Shown one piece after another: positions 47,469-58,000 of a DNA stretch of 64,000 nucleotides (its first letter is position 1; each line of letters opens with the position of its first letter). The notes beneath the pieces were generated by a model. It saw nothing but the letters and a program-made list of their open reading frames with translations, was not told the DNA's origin and did not search any database. The translations under genes were made by a program, and so were the position numbers. Origin of the DNA: Roridomyces roridus (lineage: Eukaryota; Basidiomycota; Agaricomycetes; Agaricales; Mycenaceae); assembly GCA_029378245.1 (NCBI GenBank), contig JARKIF010000008.1, forward strand, positions 2,108,001 through 2,172,000, in the 5' to 3' direction.

Positions 47469-50400
47469 GGACACGAAGACAAGGCAGTCTGTAAAAAGTG
47501 CGACGTCACAGAGACAATGGAACACATCCTGACGAAGTGCGACGCACCGGGCCAGCAGGAAGTCTGGGACCTTGCGAGCGAACTATGGAAACTCAAAACC
47601 GGGAAGGAATTGCCCAAGCCTACAGTGGGTCAGATAATGGCTTGCGCAGCGATGAAGAAAGGAAATGCAGGAGACACGCGCCTGTTTAGAATACTAGTGT
47701 CCGAATCGGCACACCTAGTGTGGAAACTCCGCAACGAGAGGGTGATACAAGGAGGCGAGCCAGCCACTGAGAGGGAAATTCGGAACCGCTGGTTAAAAGC
47801 CGTTAACAGCAGGCTGGCGATCGACGCGACACCTAAGGAAGCTACGTTCGCGTACCTTCGGGACCCGGTAGGTAGCTTAATCTGTTGACACGAAGCGTAC
47901 CTAACAGGTCGCGTCTCCACAGCGGCGGATCAATTCTTCCCAATTGGGAAGCGCCTCCTGCCACGACACCACCACCGTCCTCGACGCTCTGACGCACCAC
48001 CGCCAATACACGCCTCGGAATCCTTGCCACTACATGTAGGAAGGTTGAGGAAGCTCTCAATGGACCCTCGCTGTCTCAGGCACTGTCAAACCCGCTGAGC
48101 ATTGACACCGTCCCTCCTCCTCCTCCCGCACCTCATTTACCGCGCATTTCACATCGTGACCGTCTCTGCCTCCCGACCTTACAACATGTCTTAATGCGCC
48201 GCTTTGGACTCGCTGCAACCCCGCGCGCCACCTCCGTTCACCCCTACCGCCGGAATCTCGTTCGGGCGCGCTGCACGTCGGTGCTGCCTTGCCTTGCATG
48301 CCGGATCCACATCCCACAAACTCAAAAGTGTCCTCACGATGCTGCTGCTTTCGTTGACTGCGTCACCTTCGACCTACGGCGCCTTCGGCACCTCCGTTGC
48401 TTCCAACCACCCCACCTCGTTCTGGCTGCCCTCCACGCCGCCTCCGCGTCCTTAGTGGCTTCATGACCTTGGCTTCTTCGGCGTTTGCGACGCTTTCGAT
48501 CTACCGCCAGCCTGAGATTCGCCAATCGGGCTCCGCACCGGTAGCCGGCTGCCCATGCTTTTCATACTACCCCGCGGTACGGGTCCTGTTTTCATTTCGT
48601 TTCCGCTGCTCAACGGACACAGATACTCAAGTGCAACCTTCGAGTGGCTAGACTATCCGATTGATCTTCGCGGCCTCCCTGCCGTACTATACCTATGGAT
48701 ATCCGAGCAAGGTCCAGCTCATCGTCGACCTGGTATACATGTGAGAGTGTCCGGCGAGGAGGGCCGGAGGTGACGGAGGTGAAGGGAACGGAGGTACATA
48801 CGATATGGGAGGCTGAGAGGTGGGGGGTGAAGGTGTGAGAGGGGCGATAGAATGCGGGACGTTGGGAGGCGAGCTTTGTGAAGTCAGGCCGTTTGACTCT
48901 GAACGCGCTTTCTATCTTTGGCTTGTACCACCTCCGCACTGAATATCACCTCCTTCTTTACCTCCTTCCCTCTCAATGTCCTGATTTTCACCTCAGAATA
49001 TCGAGTAAATATGTACTAGCTATTCTCTGTACAACATAGATAACACGAAAACGAGCTTGACCACCTGCTACTACACCTCCGTCGCATCGGCACTCCCATT
49101 GAGTAATATCCGAGCAGCCAATCGGATGCCGAATAAAGATCGTTCCCTACCTTTGTTTTTCTCTAGGTCATTTCCCCTCGGGTTTACACTTTTGAAGCTC
49201 GGTATGTCATTCTGTAGGTCCGCCGCACCTAAATTGATTTTTGTTCCATTTTTTTCAGGTTGATTTCATACGGGAACACCGTTTCGTTCGAAAGGCACAG
49301 TACTTCCCTGTTAGTATTCGTACTTCAGTTGCAACTTACTTACGGATTGTCGAACAATTAATCTCCCCTCACTCATAAATGCTCAGAACTCTTGTAGATG
49401 TTGTTCACAACCCTTTCCTCTTCCTCCCGACTCTCCGTTGACCTTTCATGGCCTTCACCAAGTTGAGTTGAGAATTATGAGGAACAACAAATAATCTTGT
49501 AACCGTGCCGAGCTGCTGCTCCCTCTTTCCCCAATTCCATCCCTTTCACCCTCCTTGCATCTTATCAGTCTCTCTCAACCCCCGTTGCCGTGTAGGCATC
49601 CCATGCATCATAGACAACCGAGTCGATGTCGTTGATCGATCGAGAGCTCCGGTAAGACATAAATGGCTCTCGGCTGCGTGAAGATGAGGAAGTGGATGAG
49701 AGCGGAAGAGGTAGAACAGTGGATGAGACAAAAGGTGATAAATTGCGGGTAGGTAACGACAATGTAGACACTAAAGGATTGCCCCATAGGCGCGGCCCGA
49801 TCAACCCATCTGGCGGTCGAAGAGAGAGTCGCCGGCTTCGATTTAGCCCGTGAATTAGAAAAACGGAAGCGCATGCAGGTGATGGAGGTACTTGCATAGT
49901 TGCCCAGGGAACTCGGGTGGAGGCGTGCGGGGGTGAGGCAGAGGGTGCGTAGGTAGGCATGGGAACGATGCACCACCTGAGAGCGATGCAGACGCGCTCG
50001 TCCGCGAGCTCCAGTCGATGGTATTGTGCTGCTCGCGATGGCAGCCTCCGGCCAGCTGCGGTGTGGGCAACAAGAAACCGCCAGCGGCGCACTCGGACGC
50101 GCCTTCACTGCACTGGTGGTGAAGGGCAGCGCGCTTGAGCGCAAGTGGTGTATCGTCTGTATTGTCCCAACGGGTGCGGAGGTAAATGGGATCGGAGGTG
50201 CCAGGGGTGCCGGGGGTGCCGTAGGACAGGCGCGTGGTGGCTCAAGAGCATAGCAGTTGACGAGAACGCCACGATTGTGGCGATCCTTTCGAGGTCGGGA
50301 TGTCGAGGGGGCGTGCAAGGTAGCCCGAACGTGGTGCGGGTAGGAGGGAACGGAGGTGCCGTGCATGCTTGACGTAGGCAAAAGGGTGCATTCGACAGGG

Positions 50401-51082
50401 ACGAGGACATCTCAAAGGCATTTTTGTCAAGCTCGGGATGCGGAGGTGGTCCGAAAGGCGGGCATGAGCGGGGTGCCGGTAGCAACCAGGAACAGAGGTG
50501 GCGCGATCAAAAAGTCGCACTCGACAGGAACGCCAACGTTGTAAACACATTTTCGGGTTAAGTAGGTCGGGGAGGCGTGAAAGGCATCCCGAACGGGGTA
50601 CGGATGGCAAGCAGAAGGCGACGAGGAGGAACGGAGGTGGTGGCATCAACGGAGCTCTTTCAGCGGTTTGAGGGAGCCTGAGACGGCGAGGGTATACTTT
50701 GAGGGCGGACTACAGGCAACGGCAAAGCATTCCGAGGCATGTATTGGCAGTGGTGCGTCAGAGCGTCGAGGACGGTGGTGGTGTGGTGGCAAGAGAAGCT
50801 TCCCAATTGGGAACAATTGATCCGCGCTGTCTTCGGAGGGTCGTAGACAGGGCCTATTAGGTACGCTTTGCGTTAACAATTTAAGGTACCTACTCGGTCC
50901 CGAAGGTACGCGAACGTAGCTTCCTTAGGTGCGACGCGATATTGACGAACAATCTGAAGTATGGGAAGAAGGCCGTCAAGAAAGAGCTGGTGCTGAGCAC
51001 ATGGAGCAAGGTTCTCCAAAATGAGGAAACGCTCCCTAAAGACTGGACAAGGGAGACCGGGGTTTTAGTGGGTATTGGGTGA
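47469..51082 (+). pseudogene. LINE reverse-transcriptase polyprotein C-terminus (zinc-binding), interrupted
   Basis: Two pieces of one frame, 47469-47829 and 50940-51082, separated by the 3.1-kb transposon. The first carries the C-terminal zinc-binding motif CKKCDVTETMEHILTKC (CxxC..HxxxxC) and LASELWKLKTGKELPKPTVG, typical of the region after the RNase H/endonuclease-type LINE RT domain in agaricomycetes. The second carries LTNNLKYGKKAVKKELVLST and ends ETGVLVGIG with TGA 51080-51082. The join across the excised 8-bp duplication is in frame. Catalytic RT and nuclease domains are missing through 5' truncation. Confidence 0.8.
47830..50931. mobile_element. 3.1-kb long-TIR DNA transposon, copy 1 (non-autonomous)
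   Basis: Inverted ends start CACCTAAGGAAGCTACGTTC and remain alignable for about 170 bp, including a CCCAATTGGGAAG palindrome. The 8-bp target duplication CGACGCGA lies at 47822-47829 and 50932-50939, inside the LINE ORF. The interior is GC-rich with CCTCCGTTCC/GGAACGGAGG-type words and a central AT-richer block (about 49070-49420). No transposase frame is seen. Long TIRs and 8-bp duplications fit Mutator-like or hAT-like elements; unassigned. Confidence 0.85.
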
Positions 51083-51422
51083 GAACGATGACGGGGGTGA
51101 TGGCTTCCTTTGGTTGCCGGAGCCCCCTGAGTTCGACACCTCGAGTCCCACACGAGTGCGGCGACTACGGTCGAGCATAGTGCATAAAAGCATTACCTCG
51201 GGTGGACAGTGAATTTTCCTCGGCTGGGTTTCAATTCCACGGCCAAAACCGACGGGGAGGGGTGGACCGACTATGTCGGCCCGAATGATGGGGTATGGAA
51301 GCGCGAGAGCGCTAAACAGCACCTGACGGGGTTTTCATGCATACGGTACATGCTGTCTACTTCAACCCTCCTGAAACGTCCCACAAAAAAAAAAAAAAAA
51401 AAAAAAAAGACTTTTGACATCT

Positions 51423-51886
51423 AGCTTGTGACCTTGTACAAGGTCATTCAAGCCCGCAAGCGCCCGCCAAATCTGCGCAAGCCCGCAAGCTCACAAGCCA
51501 GGTCCTGAAACTCGCAAGGTCCCTCGTTCGACTCCCATCGGACCACACAGATTTATTTCCTTCGACCCTGGATCTGACTGGTACATGCTTCCATTGCCTC
51601 TCAGTGTATCTCCTCCTTCGCTAATACCTTTTTTCAGCCCACTTTCAACCATTTCCGGGATTTTAACCCTCGCTTTGACCTTGCGAGCTTGTGCCACAAG
51701 CTGCCAAGCCCAAAAAGGTCGCAAGATCTTTGTCAAAAGACTGATGTAGCCGTGGCAAATCCACACGGAACTTGTAGAGCAAAGCCTTTTTTTCATCTTG
51801 GTCTGCGACTTGGAACTGGGACGCCTCCTAATCCTGTCTCGGTTCTCAACTAGAGCGGAAGCCGACTCAACACCGAATGATAAGAG
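51423..51886. other. Remnant array spacer / promoter block
   Basis: Begins with a CAAGCCCGCAAGC-rich repeat containing a B-box-like GTTCGACTCCC. From about 51745 it becomes the duplicated promoter block of the array (CACACGGAACTTGTAGAGCA, CCGACTCAACACCGAATGAT). It is the left half of the copy D upstream region, now separated from it by the transposon. Confidence 0.5.
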
Positions 51887-51894
51887 CTTCCGAC

Positions 51895-54800
51895 CACCTA
51901 AGGAAGCTACGTTCGCGTACCTTCGGAACCCAGTAGGTAGCTTAAATTGTTGACATGAAGCGTACCTAACAGGTCGTGTCTACACAGCGTCCGAGTCGGA
52001 TCAACTACTACTATTCCCGATTGGGAAGCTCTCCTTCCTTCGATACCACCACCACCGTCAACGCTCTGGCACCCCGCTGCCAATCCACGCTCACAGGCGC
52101 TATGCTCCTGCCTTGAGCAGTGAGCACGCCATCCTCGCTTCCCATGTACCCTTCGCCCGCTGAAAGATCTCTGTCGACCGCCTCTGTTCCTCCGTTCGGG
52201 CTACCTCTTGCCCGAAGCCTCTGTGATCCTGCCTCAACTCTTGGAAAATCTAGTGTTCCAGCCGACTGTGACGCTTTTGGCGTAGCACTAGGGCTCCGAC
52301 CCGGCCGTTGACGGCGACGGCCGTCGCTCTGACGGCCGTCATGGGAGGTCGGACGGGCCCCACCCGGCCGTCAGACCATGTTGCGAGGCCTCAAAACGGC
52401 CGGGTGGTACCCGTCAGACCCGTCACGGCCGTCATGACGGGTCGAAGCAGTGACAGCCCCTGACAGCCCGTGCCTCCAGCTAAATCGACCATCAGATTGA
52501 TGTCAACGTGATGCCGGCAAGTCAAAATTACGGATTGGACCGATTGGTACTCGGGAAGCCTGCAGAACCGCAGTAGTGGGCCATCCGCAAGATTGCCGAT
52601 GACCCAGGTGCGCTACCCCTGGAGCATCAAGTGATGATGGCAGCTCGGCATGGCTAGTTAGCCGAAGACCCGTCACCACCCGTCATGGCCCGTCGACGGC
52701 CGGGAACGGGTACCCCGTCAGCCAAGGAACCGGACCCGGACCCGGCCGTCAAAATTCTGGCTTCAGAGGGCTGTACGGCCGGGCCGGCACCCGTCGTGAC
52801 GGCTCGTTGATCCGTCATTTTGACGGTCGGGTCGGAGCCCTACGTAGCACAACCATGACCCACGGTTCCGCCACCTCCCTTCCTACTACCTTCAGCGCCC
52901 TCACCCTGTCCCGGCTGTTTTCCACGCCGCCTCCGCATTCCTGCCTCAAAAAATGTCTGTAGGAAACGTTAGCATCGACTGAGTGCGACCCTTTGAAGAA
53001 TTCGAACCATAGAGGCCGACCTGCGGCACCCCCGGCTCCAGCCTCCACCTCCGTTCCTCCTTGTACCCGCACCTCGTTCCGACCGCCTGGCACGCACACG
53101 CGCATCCCTCCCTACCTTACAGTCTCCTCAAAAGGGTGTCACTACCCTCGAATGATTGCCCTGAGTGCGCTGCTAACGCAGCACCGGTTTTCCGCACCGC
53201 AGCCGACCGTGGCGGGGATGGAGGGTGTGCTGCCTACACTTTGGGTATGAACACGTATGATTCCGTCCATACCCTCGAGCCCATCCTCCACGACCCCTTC
53301 GACGAGATTCACCTCCTCCCACCTCCTCCCACCCCCTCCCTCCCTGCGGCCTGCGACTCTCCTTCTCTAGTCGTGTCCTCGGGCTGGCATTGGGGTCGCA
53401 GTACCCGCGTCCTCACGATCGTCATGCCATCGTCGGCCGACTCCGTGATATCTGCGCAGTAGTGGGGCTTTGTCGTCTAGGTTGATGCATGGCTCACGGC
53501 TCACAGTTTACACTTCCCCTCCTCCCTGTCCCTCCTCACTGCTCCTTTCCCTCGACCTTCGTTTTCTCAATGCATTCTTCCGTGGGTCGGCGCTGGTATC
53601 ATTCCATTTGCGCATTTTCGGCGATCGGCCGTCGTTCGTTACTGCTTACGCAGCAACAGGGTCCAACCCTGGTAGGAGAGAGAGTAAAGGAGTGCGCGGA
53701 GCGTGCAAAGGATGGAGTAGGACAAAGAGGGCATGACGGCTGGCCCGGGCTGGGCTCGGTTGCAAGACTATATCATGTTTGATTAAATTGTCAATACAGC
53801 TTGTTTGAGGCCGAAGAAATTAAACCAAGAGTCGGAGGAAGTGTACAAGAGCTTCAAACACTGTTCATAACAGTGCTGAACATTCCTGAGTCAAGGGAAA
53901 CTAATCGCGCAACATCCCACAAGTAAGTTGTAAACTGAGTACAATACCTATAAGGAAGTACCCTGCCTTTCGAACGAAATCATGTTCACGGATTAATTCA
54001 CTCGGAAAAAATGGGGCAAAAATCAATTCGGGTGCGGCAGACCTACAGGACAAAAAACCGACTTTCAAAATAGTGAATCCCCCGTGAAATGCCTACTAGA
54101 GAAAAATCAAAGTGGGGAACGATCTTTATTCGACACCCGATTGGCTCCCCAGAAATTACTCAATATGGGCGCCGAGGTGACGGAGGTGTAGGAAACGGCC
54201 GAGGTTCGTGAAGTATTTTCAATTTATTTATGCTAGACAAGACAGTATCACTCAATATTCTGATCCTGGATGAGGAGATCGAGAAGGGTGTAATATTCAG
54301 GATGCGGAGGTGCCGTAGGTGTACAAACCAATGATAGAAAGGGCCGTCAGACGGCCTACCACAGGGCTCGACTCCCGTCAGACAGTGTATACCCGCTGCC
54401 AACATTCCACAGCGTACCCGTTCCCATACCCCCACCTCCTTTACCTCCCGGGCCCTCCACCTCTCTCACCTCCGGTCTCCACCTCCCTCACCTCAGGCCC
54501 TCCTTGCCCTCCTCTCTCGCATCTACGCGAGTGCGATGATGAGCACCGCATGCTGCATGAAGCCGGGAAGTTGCGCGCGAATATGCTGTTTGCATAGGCA
54601 GTACGGTCACATTGTCTGTGGGGAGGAGGCTGGGGCGGGGAGTCGGGACGTAGAGGCCGAGTTTGGGGCGGGAGTTCGTCGTTTGCGTTGCAGCGAGTGG
54701 GAGGATCATAGCACGTGAATGTAGGTGCCAGCGTGGAGGATCTCTGAGGCCGCGGGCAGGGAGTGGACACTGGAGGTGGAGGTGGAGGTGGATTGAGAAA

Positions 54801-55356
54801 TCGCCCCGTGTGATGTCCGTGGCGGGGGCGGTAGATCCATCGGGGGCAGTGAGATGGCGAGCGTGGGTGGAGGGTGCGGTAGAGCCCGGTAGAGCGCAAC
54901 CAGCAAGCACCGTAGCCGTGAGCGAAGGTCTCATTCCCAGTGCTACTCGGCTCCTTCCGTGCAAGTTACTGGCTGTACGCGGTGTGTTTCGCAGTCGTAT
55001 TGAAGAGAAGCACCGCGTTGCGGGGCACTGCAAGGGTACAAGGGTACCAGCGCGAGCGGCGGATTTGTAGGAGGCGACAAAGGCGGCTGCAGTCAACTAG
55101 AGGTGCCCTGTGCTGCTCCCAATTTAAAGAAAGGCCGAGAGCGGGGGATTACGAGGCATCGAGGCATTGGTTAGCGGCGGTGGGCCCGAGCGTCGAGGAC
55201 GGTGGTGGTGTCGTGGGACGGTGGGAGGAGGAGCTTCCCAATTGGGAATAGCTTGATCCGCCGCTGTGTAGACGCGGCCTGTTAGGCTTCCTTCATGTCA
55301 ACGTTTTAAGGTACCTACCGGGTTCTGAAGGTACGCGAACGGTGCTTCCTTAGGTG
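51895..55356. mobile_element. 3.5-kb long-TIR DNA transposon, copy 2
   Basis: Same TIR family as the element in the LINE: CACCTAAGGAAGCTACGTTC at the left, the inverted equivalent at the right, and an 8-bp target duplication CTTCCGAC (51887-51894 and 55357-55364). It contains a nested hAT-type MITE at 52289-52842; without it the element is about 2.9 kb. Its central AT-richer block (about 53840-54170) matches the complement of that of copy 1, so the two copies lie in opposite orientation. No transposase recognised. Confidence 0.85.
52289..52842. mobile_element. hAT-type MITE nested in the TIR element
   Basis: 554 bp with terminal inverted repeats TAGGGCTCCGACCCG and a perfect 8-bp target duplication CGTAGCAC (52281-52288 and 52843-52850). 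TAGGG-type ends plus an 8-bp duplication are diagnostic of hAT. The interior is rich in ACGGCCGTC/GACGGGT palindromic words and has no coding capacity. Confidence 0.9.
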
Positions 55357-55364
55357 CTTCCGAC

Positions 55365-55857
55365 CGGATCTCGAGCTTCTAGTGCTTTTTTGAACCGCCT
55401 GGGCCCACTAGCTGCATGCAACGAAGTCCATACTCAGTACTACTCTGAGTATATATCCGTCCATAACATAAGAACGATGGCTGCATCCGTGGCTATTCTT
55501 GCTCAAAACGGCATCATTGTAGACGGCCGCCATAAAGACGACCTTTCAACAAGTATTCCCGTCAAGTCGACCAACCTATATTTCAAGAGCTCGATCTCCC
55601 TTCGCCGGCACGCCTTATATAGTCTCTGTAACAGACATCGATATCAGTGACGATCAAGATGTACTGATATGATCGCCTTATACACTATCGGATGAGCTCC
55701 GGTACCCCGGCCCACAGATGAAAACTTGGAACCTTCTCGAGACGTAACACAAATGCCTGCAATGAATACACATGCCGCAAATGCCAATCAAGGCTAATTC
55801 CAGCGCAGATAAATAGCCGGTCACTTGGAAACAGGCTAATATTCTGGACCCGCGCCC
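55365..55857. promoter_or_regulatory. Copy D upstream region
   Basis: Right half of a transposon-split array spacer (GGATCTCGAGCTTCTAGTGC, compare GGATCTCGACCTTCTGGTGC before copy C) followed by about 400 bp unique to copy D. ATAAATAGCC about 48 bp before the ATG is the TATA-like candidate. Confidence 0.45.
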
Positions 55858-57150
55858 ATGTCCCCTGCAGCTCCCCCCACACCAGAGAAGCGCATCTACT
55901 CAGAGAGGTATATCTTGCCGGTGAGCAATCCTGTCAACTGGCTCGTACTTAACCACCTCTGACATATCTACTGCAGGGTGCGAACCAGGACAAAGAAGTG
56001 AAGCGGTGAGGCTATCTATATACATCCCTCCCTGACTTTGCTTCTTCCTAATTTACTGTAGCCTTGACGCCATGCACAATGTGTTCCGCGAGTATTTCGG
56101 TGGCAAATTATGCGCGTTCCCATTGGAGGAAGAAAAACCGCAAAGGATTCTGGAGTTGGGGTGGGTTCTGAACGAATTTCCGTCCCAAATCTGAAGTTAT
56201 GCAGGTGTGGGAGTGGCATCTGGTTAGTGCTTGAGCTTAGATACGACGCTACTAGAGGACTTTCATTTCGACCAGGGCGATTCAAGCTGCAACGCAATTT
56301 CCCGATGCCCAGGTTATCGCGGTAGACATCTCCCCACTTCCGGTGCGCCCGTAAGTCACCAAATATCTGTTCATGAGGTAGTAGTATACCTACAGGGGTA
56401 CTGATCCTGTTTTTCTTGCCAGTATTCTTCCGAGTAACATAACTTTCCGACTCGCCGATATACGAACGCATCTACCATTTGAAGACAATTCGTTGACATC
56501 GTGCACGCCCGTATGGTAATGTCACATGTAAGTGCACACCAGGCGAGGGCTGTCCGGGAGATTTGAACTCTGAAAGATTCCCAACGCGACAGATGTCATC
56601 CAAAAGGTCGCTCGACTCATCAAACCGGGAGGATTATTCTTGCTCGAGGATGGCATGGATTTCAACAGCATTCCGGAGACGGGCGGACCGGCGGTGCAAC
56701 GCTTCTTCTCCAAGATCGCCACAGGACTATGGCAGTCATCCACCTCGGGTCACGATGCCGAACTGGGTCAAAGGTTTGAGGGTATTTTGAAGGCGACTGG
56801 TCTATTTACGAAGATTCACGTCGAGAAAATCGCCATTCCACTCAAGGGAGATGCTCATGGTGAATCTCTGCTTATACCATGAAATTTTATTGAATCATGT
56901 CACAGAAGAACGACTGAACAAACTAGGCCTCGGTAGCAAGGTGTTTATTCAGAGGTTTTCCACGGCAGTAGCCGCACGCCTTGTTCAAGGGGGCTTTGGT
57001 ACGGAGCACATGGTCGAGACAGCTCTGCAGGAACTCCAACAGGCTGGATGTACCGTCGTGTGGGATTTTTACTTTTGTGCGGGGCGTCAGATTCCTCAAA
57101 TTGTCGAGAATATGGAGAGTAAGGTCGAACCAAACTGTCGGTTACTATAA
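55858..57150 (+). CDS. SAM-dependent methyltransferase, array copy D (most divergent; 1-nt frameshift)
   Basis: Exon plan as the other copies but strongly diverged: MSPAAPPTPEKRIYSERYIL, LDAMHNVFREYFGGKLCAFP, motif I CGSGIW, QVIAVDISPLPVRP, IKPGGLFLLEDGMDF, GPAVQRFFSKIATGLWQ. The last exon ends IVENMESKVEPNCRLL with TAA at 57148-57150 and lacks the CAARRGVL tail (it reads DFYFCAGRQIP). At 56494 one base is missing relative to all sisters (FEDNS then LTSC.. instead of FDIVHARMVM), which breaks the frame in motif II. It may be an ancestral-type gene now decaying, or a sequencing error. Confidence 0.65.
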
Positions 57151-57228
57151 AAGGAGATATCTTCACAGGGTTGAGACACTTAATAAGGGAAGCGCCTGAT
57201 GCGATCAATTCATCTCTTCTCAACGCCC

Positions 57229-57609
57229 ATGTCCACCGCGCAGGACCGTCTTCGCCCTCTTGATCTACCAGAACTAGTAGAAGCGGTTATCGGTTTCCTC
57301 GAGCCACCCGAAGAGAACCCCCGTGACTTGCAGACATGCAGCTTGGTCGCCCGGTCCTGGGTGGCCCCGGCTCAGCGTCGTCTTTTTGAGAGCATCTGTC
57401 TTGATCTTAATGGGGCGACTCATCTGGAGTGGCGCAAATTGAGGGCCATATTGGAATCCTCGCCTTACCTGGTCGCATACAATTTTTGTGCGGCGCGGAG
57501 GGGCGTTTTAGTCTCGGCCACTCAAGACTCTGGCTTTTCTCGAAGCTTGCCACCGAAGCGAGAAGGGGATTGTGAAGAGGTTGAAGTGCGGTGGTCGACG
57601 GACTACTAG
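57229..57609 (+). CDS. Chimeric ORF: F-box N-terminus fused to methyltransferase tail
   Basis: Continuous frame of 126 residues from MSTAQDRLRPLDLPELVEAV (an in-frame ATG at 57199 adds ten). Residues up to about 57478 are an F-box-like start: LPELVEAVIGFLEPPEE, then TCSLVARSWVAPAQRRLF. From AYNFCAARRGVLVSATQDSG onward the sequence is the C-terminal tail of the array methyltransferases (compare FYFYAARRGVLVESDSD and FSRSLSPKREG in copy H), followed by their 3' flank. Thus a truncated F-box gene has been joined in frame to a methyltransferase 3' end. Expression is unknown; it might be a pseudogene relic. Confidence 0.65.
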   Translation: MSTAQDRLRPLDLPELVEAVIGFLEPPEENPRDLQTCSLVARSWVAPAQRRLFESICLDLNGATHLEWRKLRAILESSPYLVAYNFCAARRGVLVSATQDSGFSRSLPPKREGDCEEVEVRWSTDY

Positions 57610-58000
57610 TATGTACGCGGAGCTTCGACAAAATTCTATGTGCTTAGAATCGACACGATAGCCCAAGCCGCATCAAATACAAACGGAACTTGTACAGCCA
57701 AGTTTATCAAGCTTTTTCAATGCTCTCTGACTTTAAGCCTGATCTTGTCCTCTCCGAGTCGGGCCTCGACCAGCCGACTCAACACCGAACGATATGAGCT
57801 GAGTACGACCAGATCTCGACCTTAAGGTGCCTCTTACACCGTCTGGGTCCAACATTGAACATACGGCCTGTAGTAAAGTGCGTACACCGGAAATAGTCGG
57901 TCCCGTCTACACGCGGTCGTACAGTGCGATCACCAACCCGATTTCAGTCTGAGTACTAAAAGGCCGAGCTGCGCCTCTGAAAGGACCATCACCAAGTAAC
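57610..58000. promoter_or_regulatory. Intergenic spacer before copy F
   Basis: Duplicated spacer of the array with CAGCCAAGTTTATCAAGCTT, GACCAGCCGACTCAACACCG, CTCTTACACCGTCTGGG and the TATA-like TACTAAAAGG at 57954-57963, 47 bp before the ATG. Confidence 0.6.

Larger units (their letters stand above)
47469..51407 (+). mobile_element. 5'-truncated LINE (non-LTR retrotransposon) split by a DNA transposon
   Basis: Bounded by a perfect 15-bp target duplication AGACTTTTGACATCT (47454-47468 and 51408-51422) and ending in a 24-nt poly(A) (51385-51408), the signature of target-primed reverse transcription. Without the nested element (47830-50931 plus its 8-bp duplication) the LINE is about 830 bp and encodes only the C-terminal end of its ORF2-type protein. 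Confidence 0.85.

Noticed and set aside
48194..50649. Many open frames inside the first long-TIR element as a transposase
   Set aside because: They are short, Pro/Arg/Ser-rich translations of GC-rich repeats with no transposase motif.
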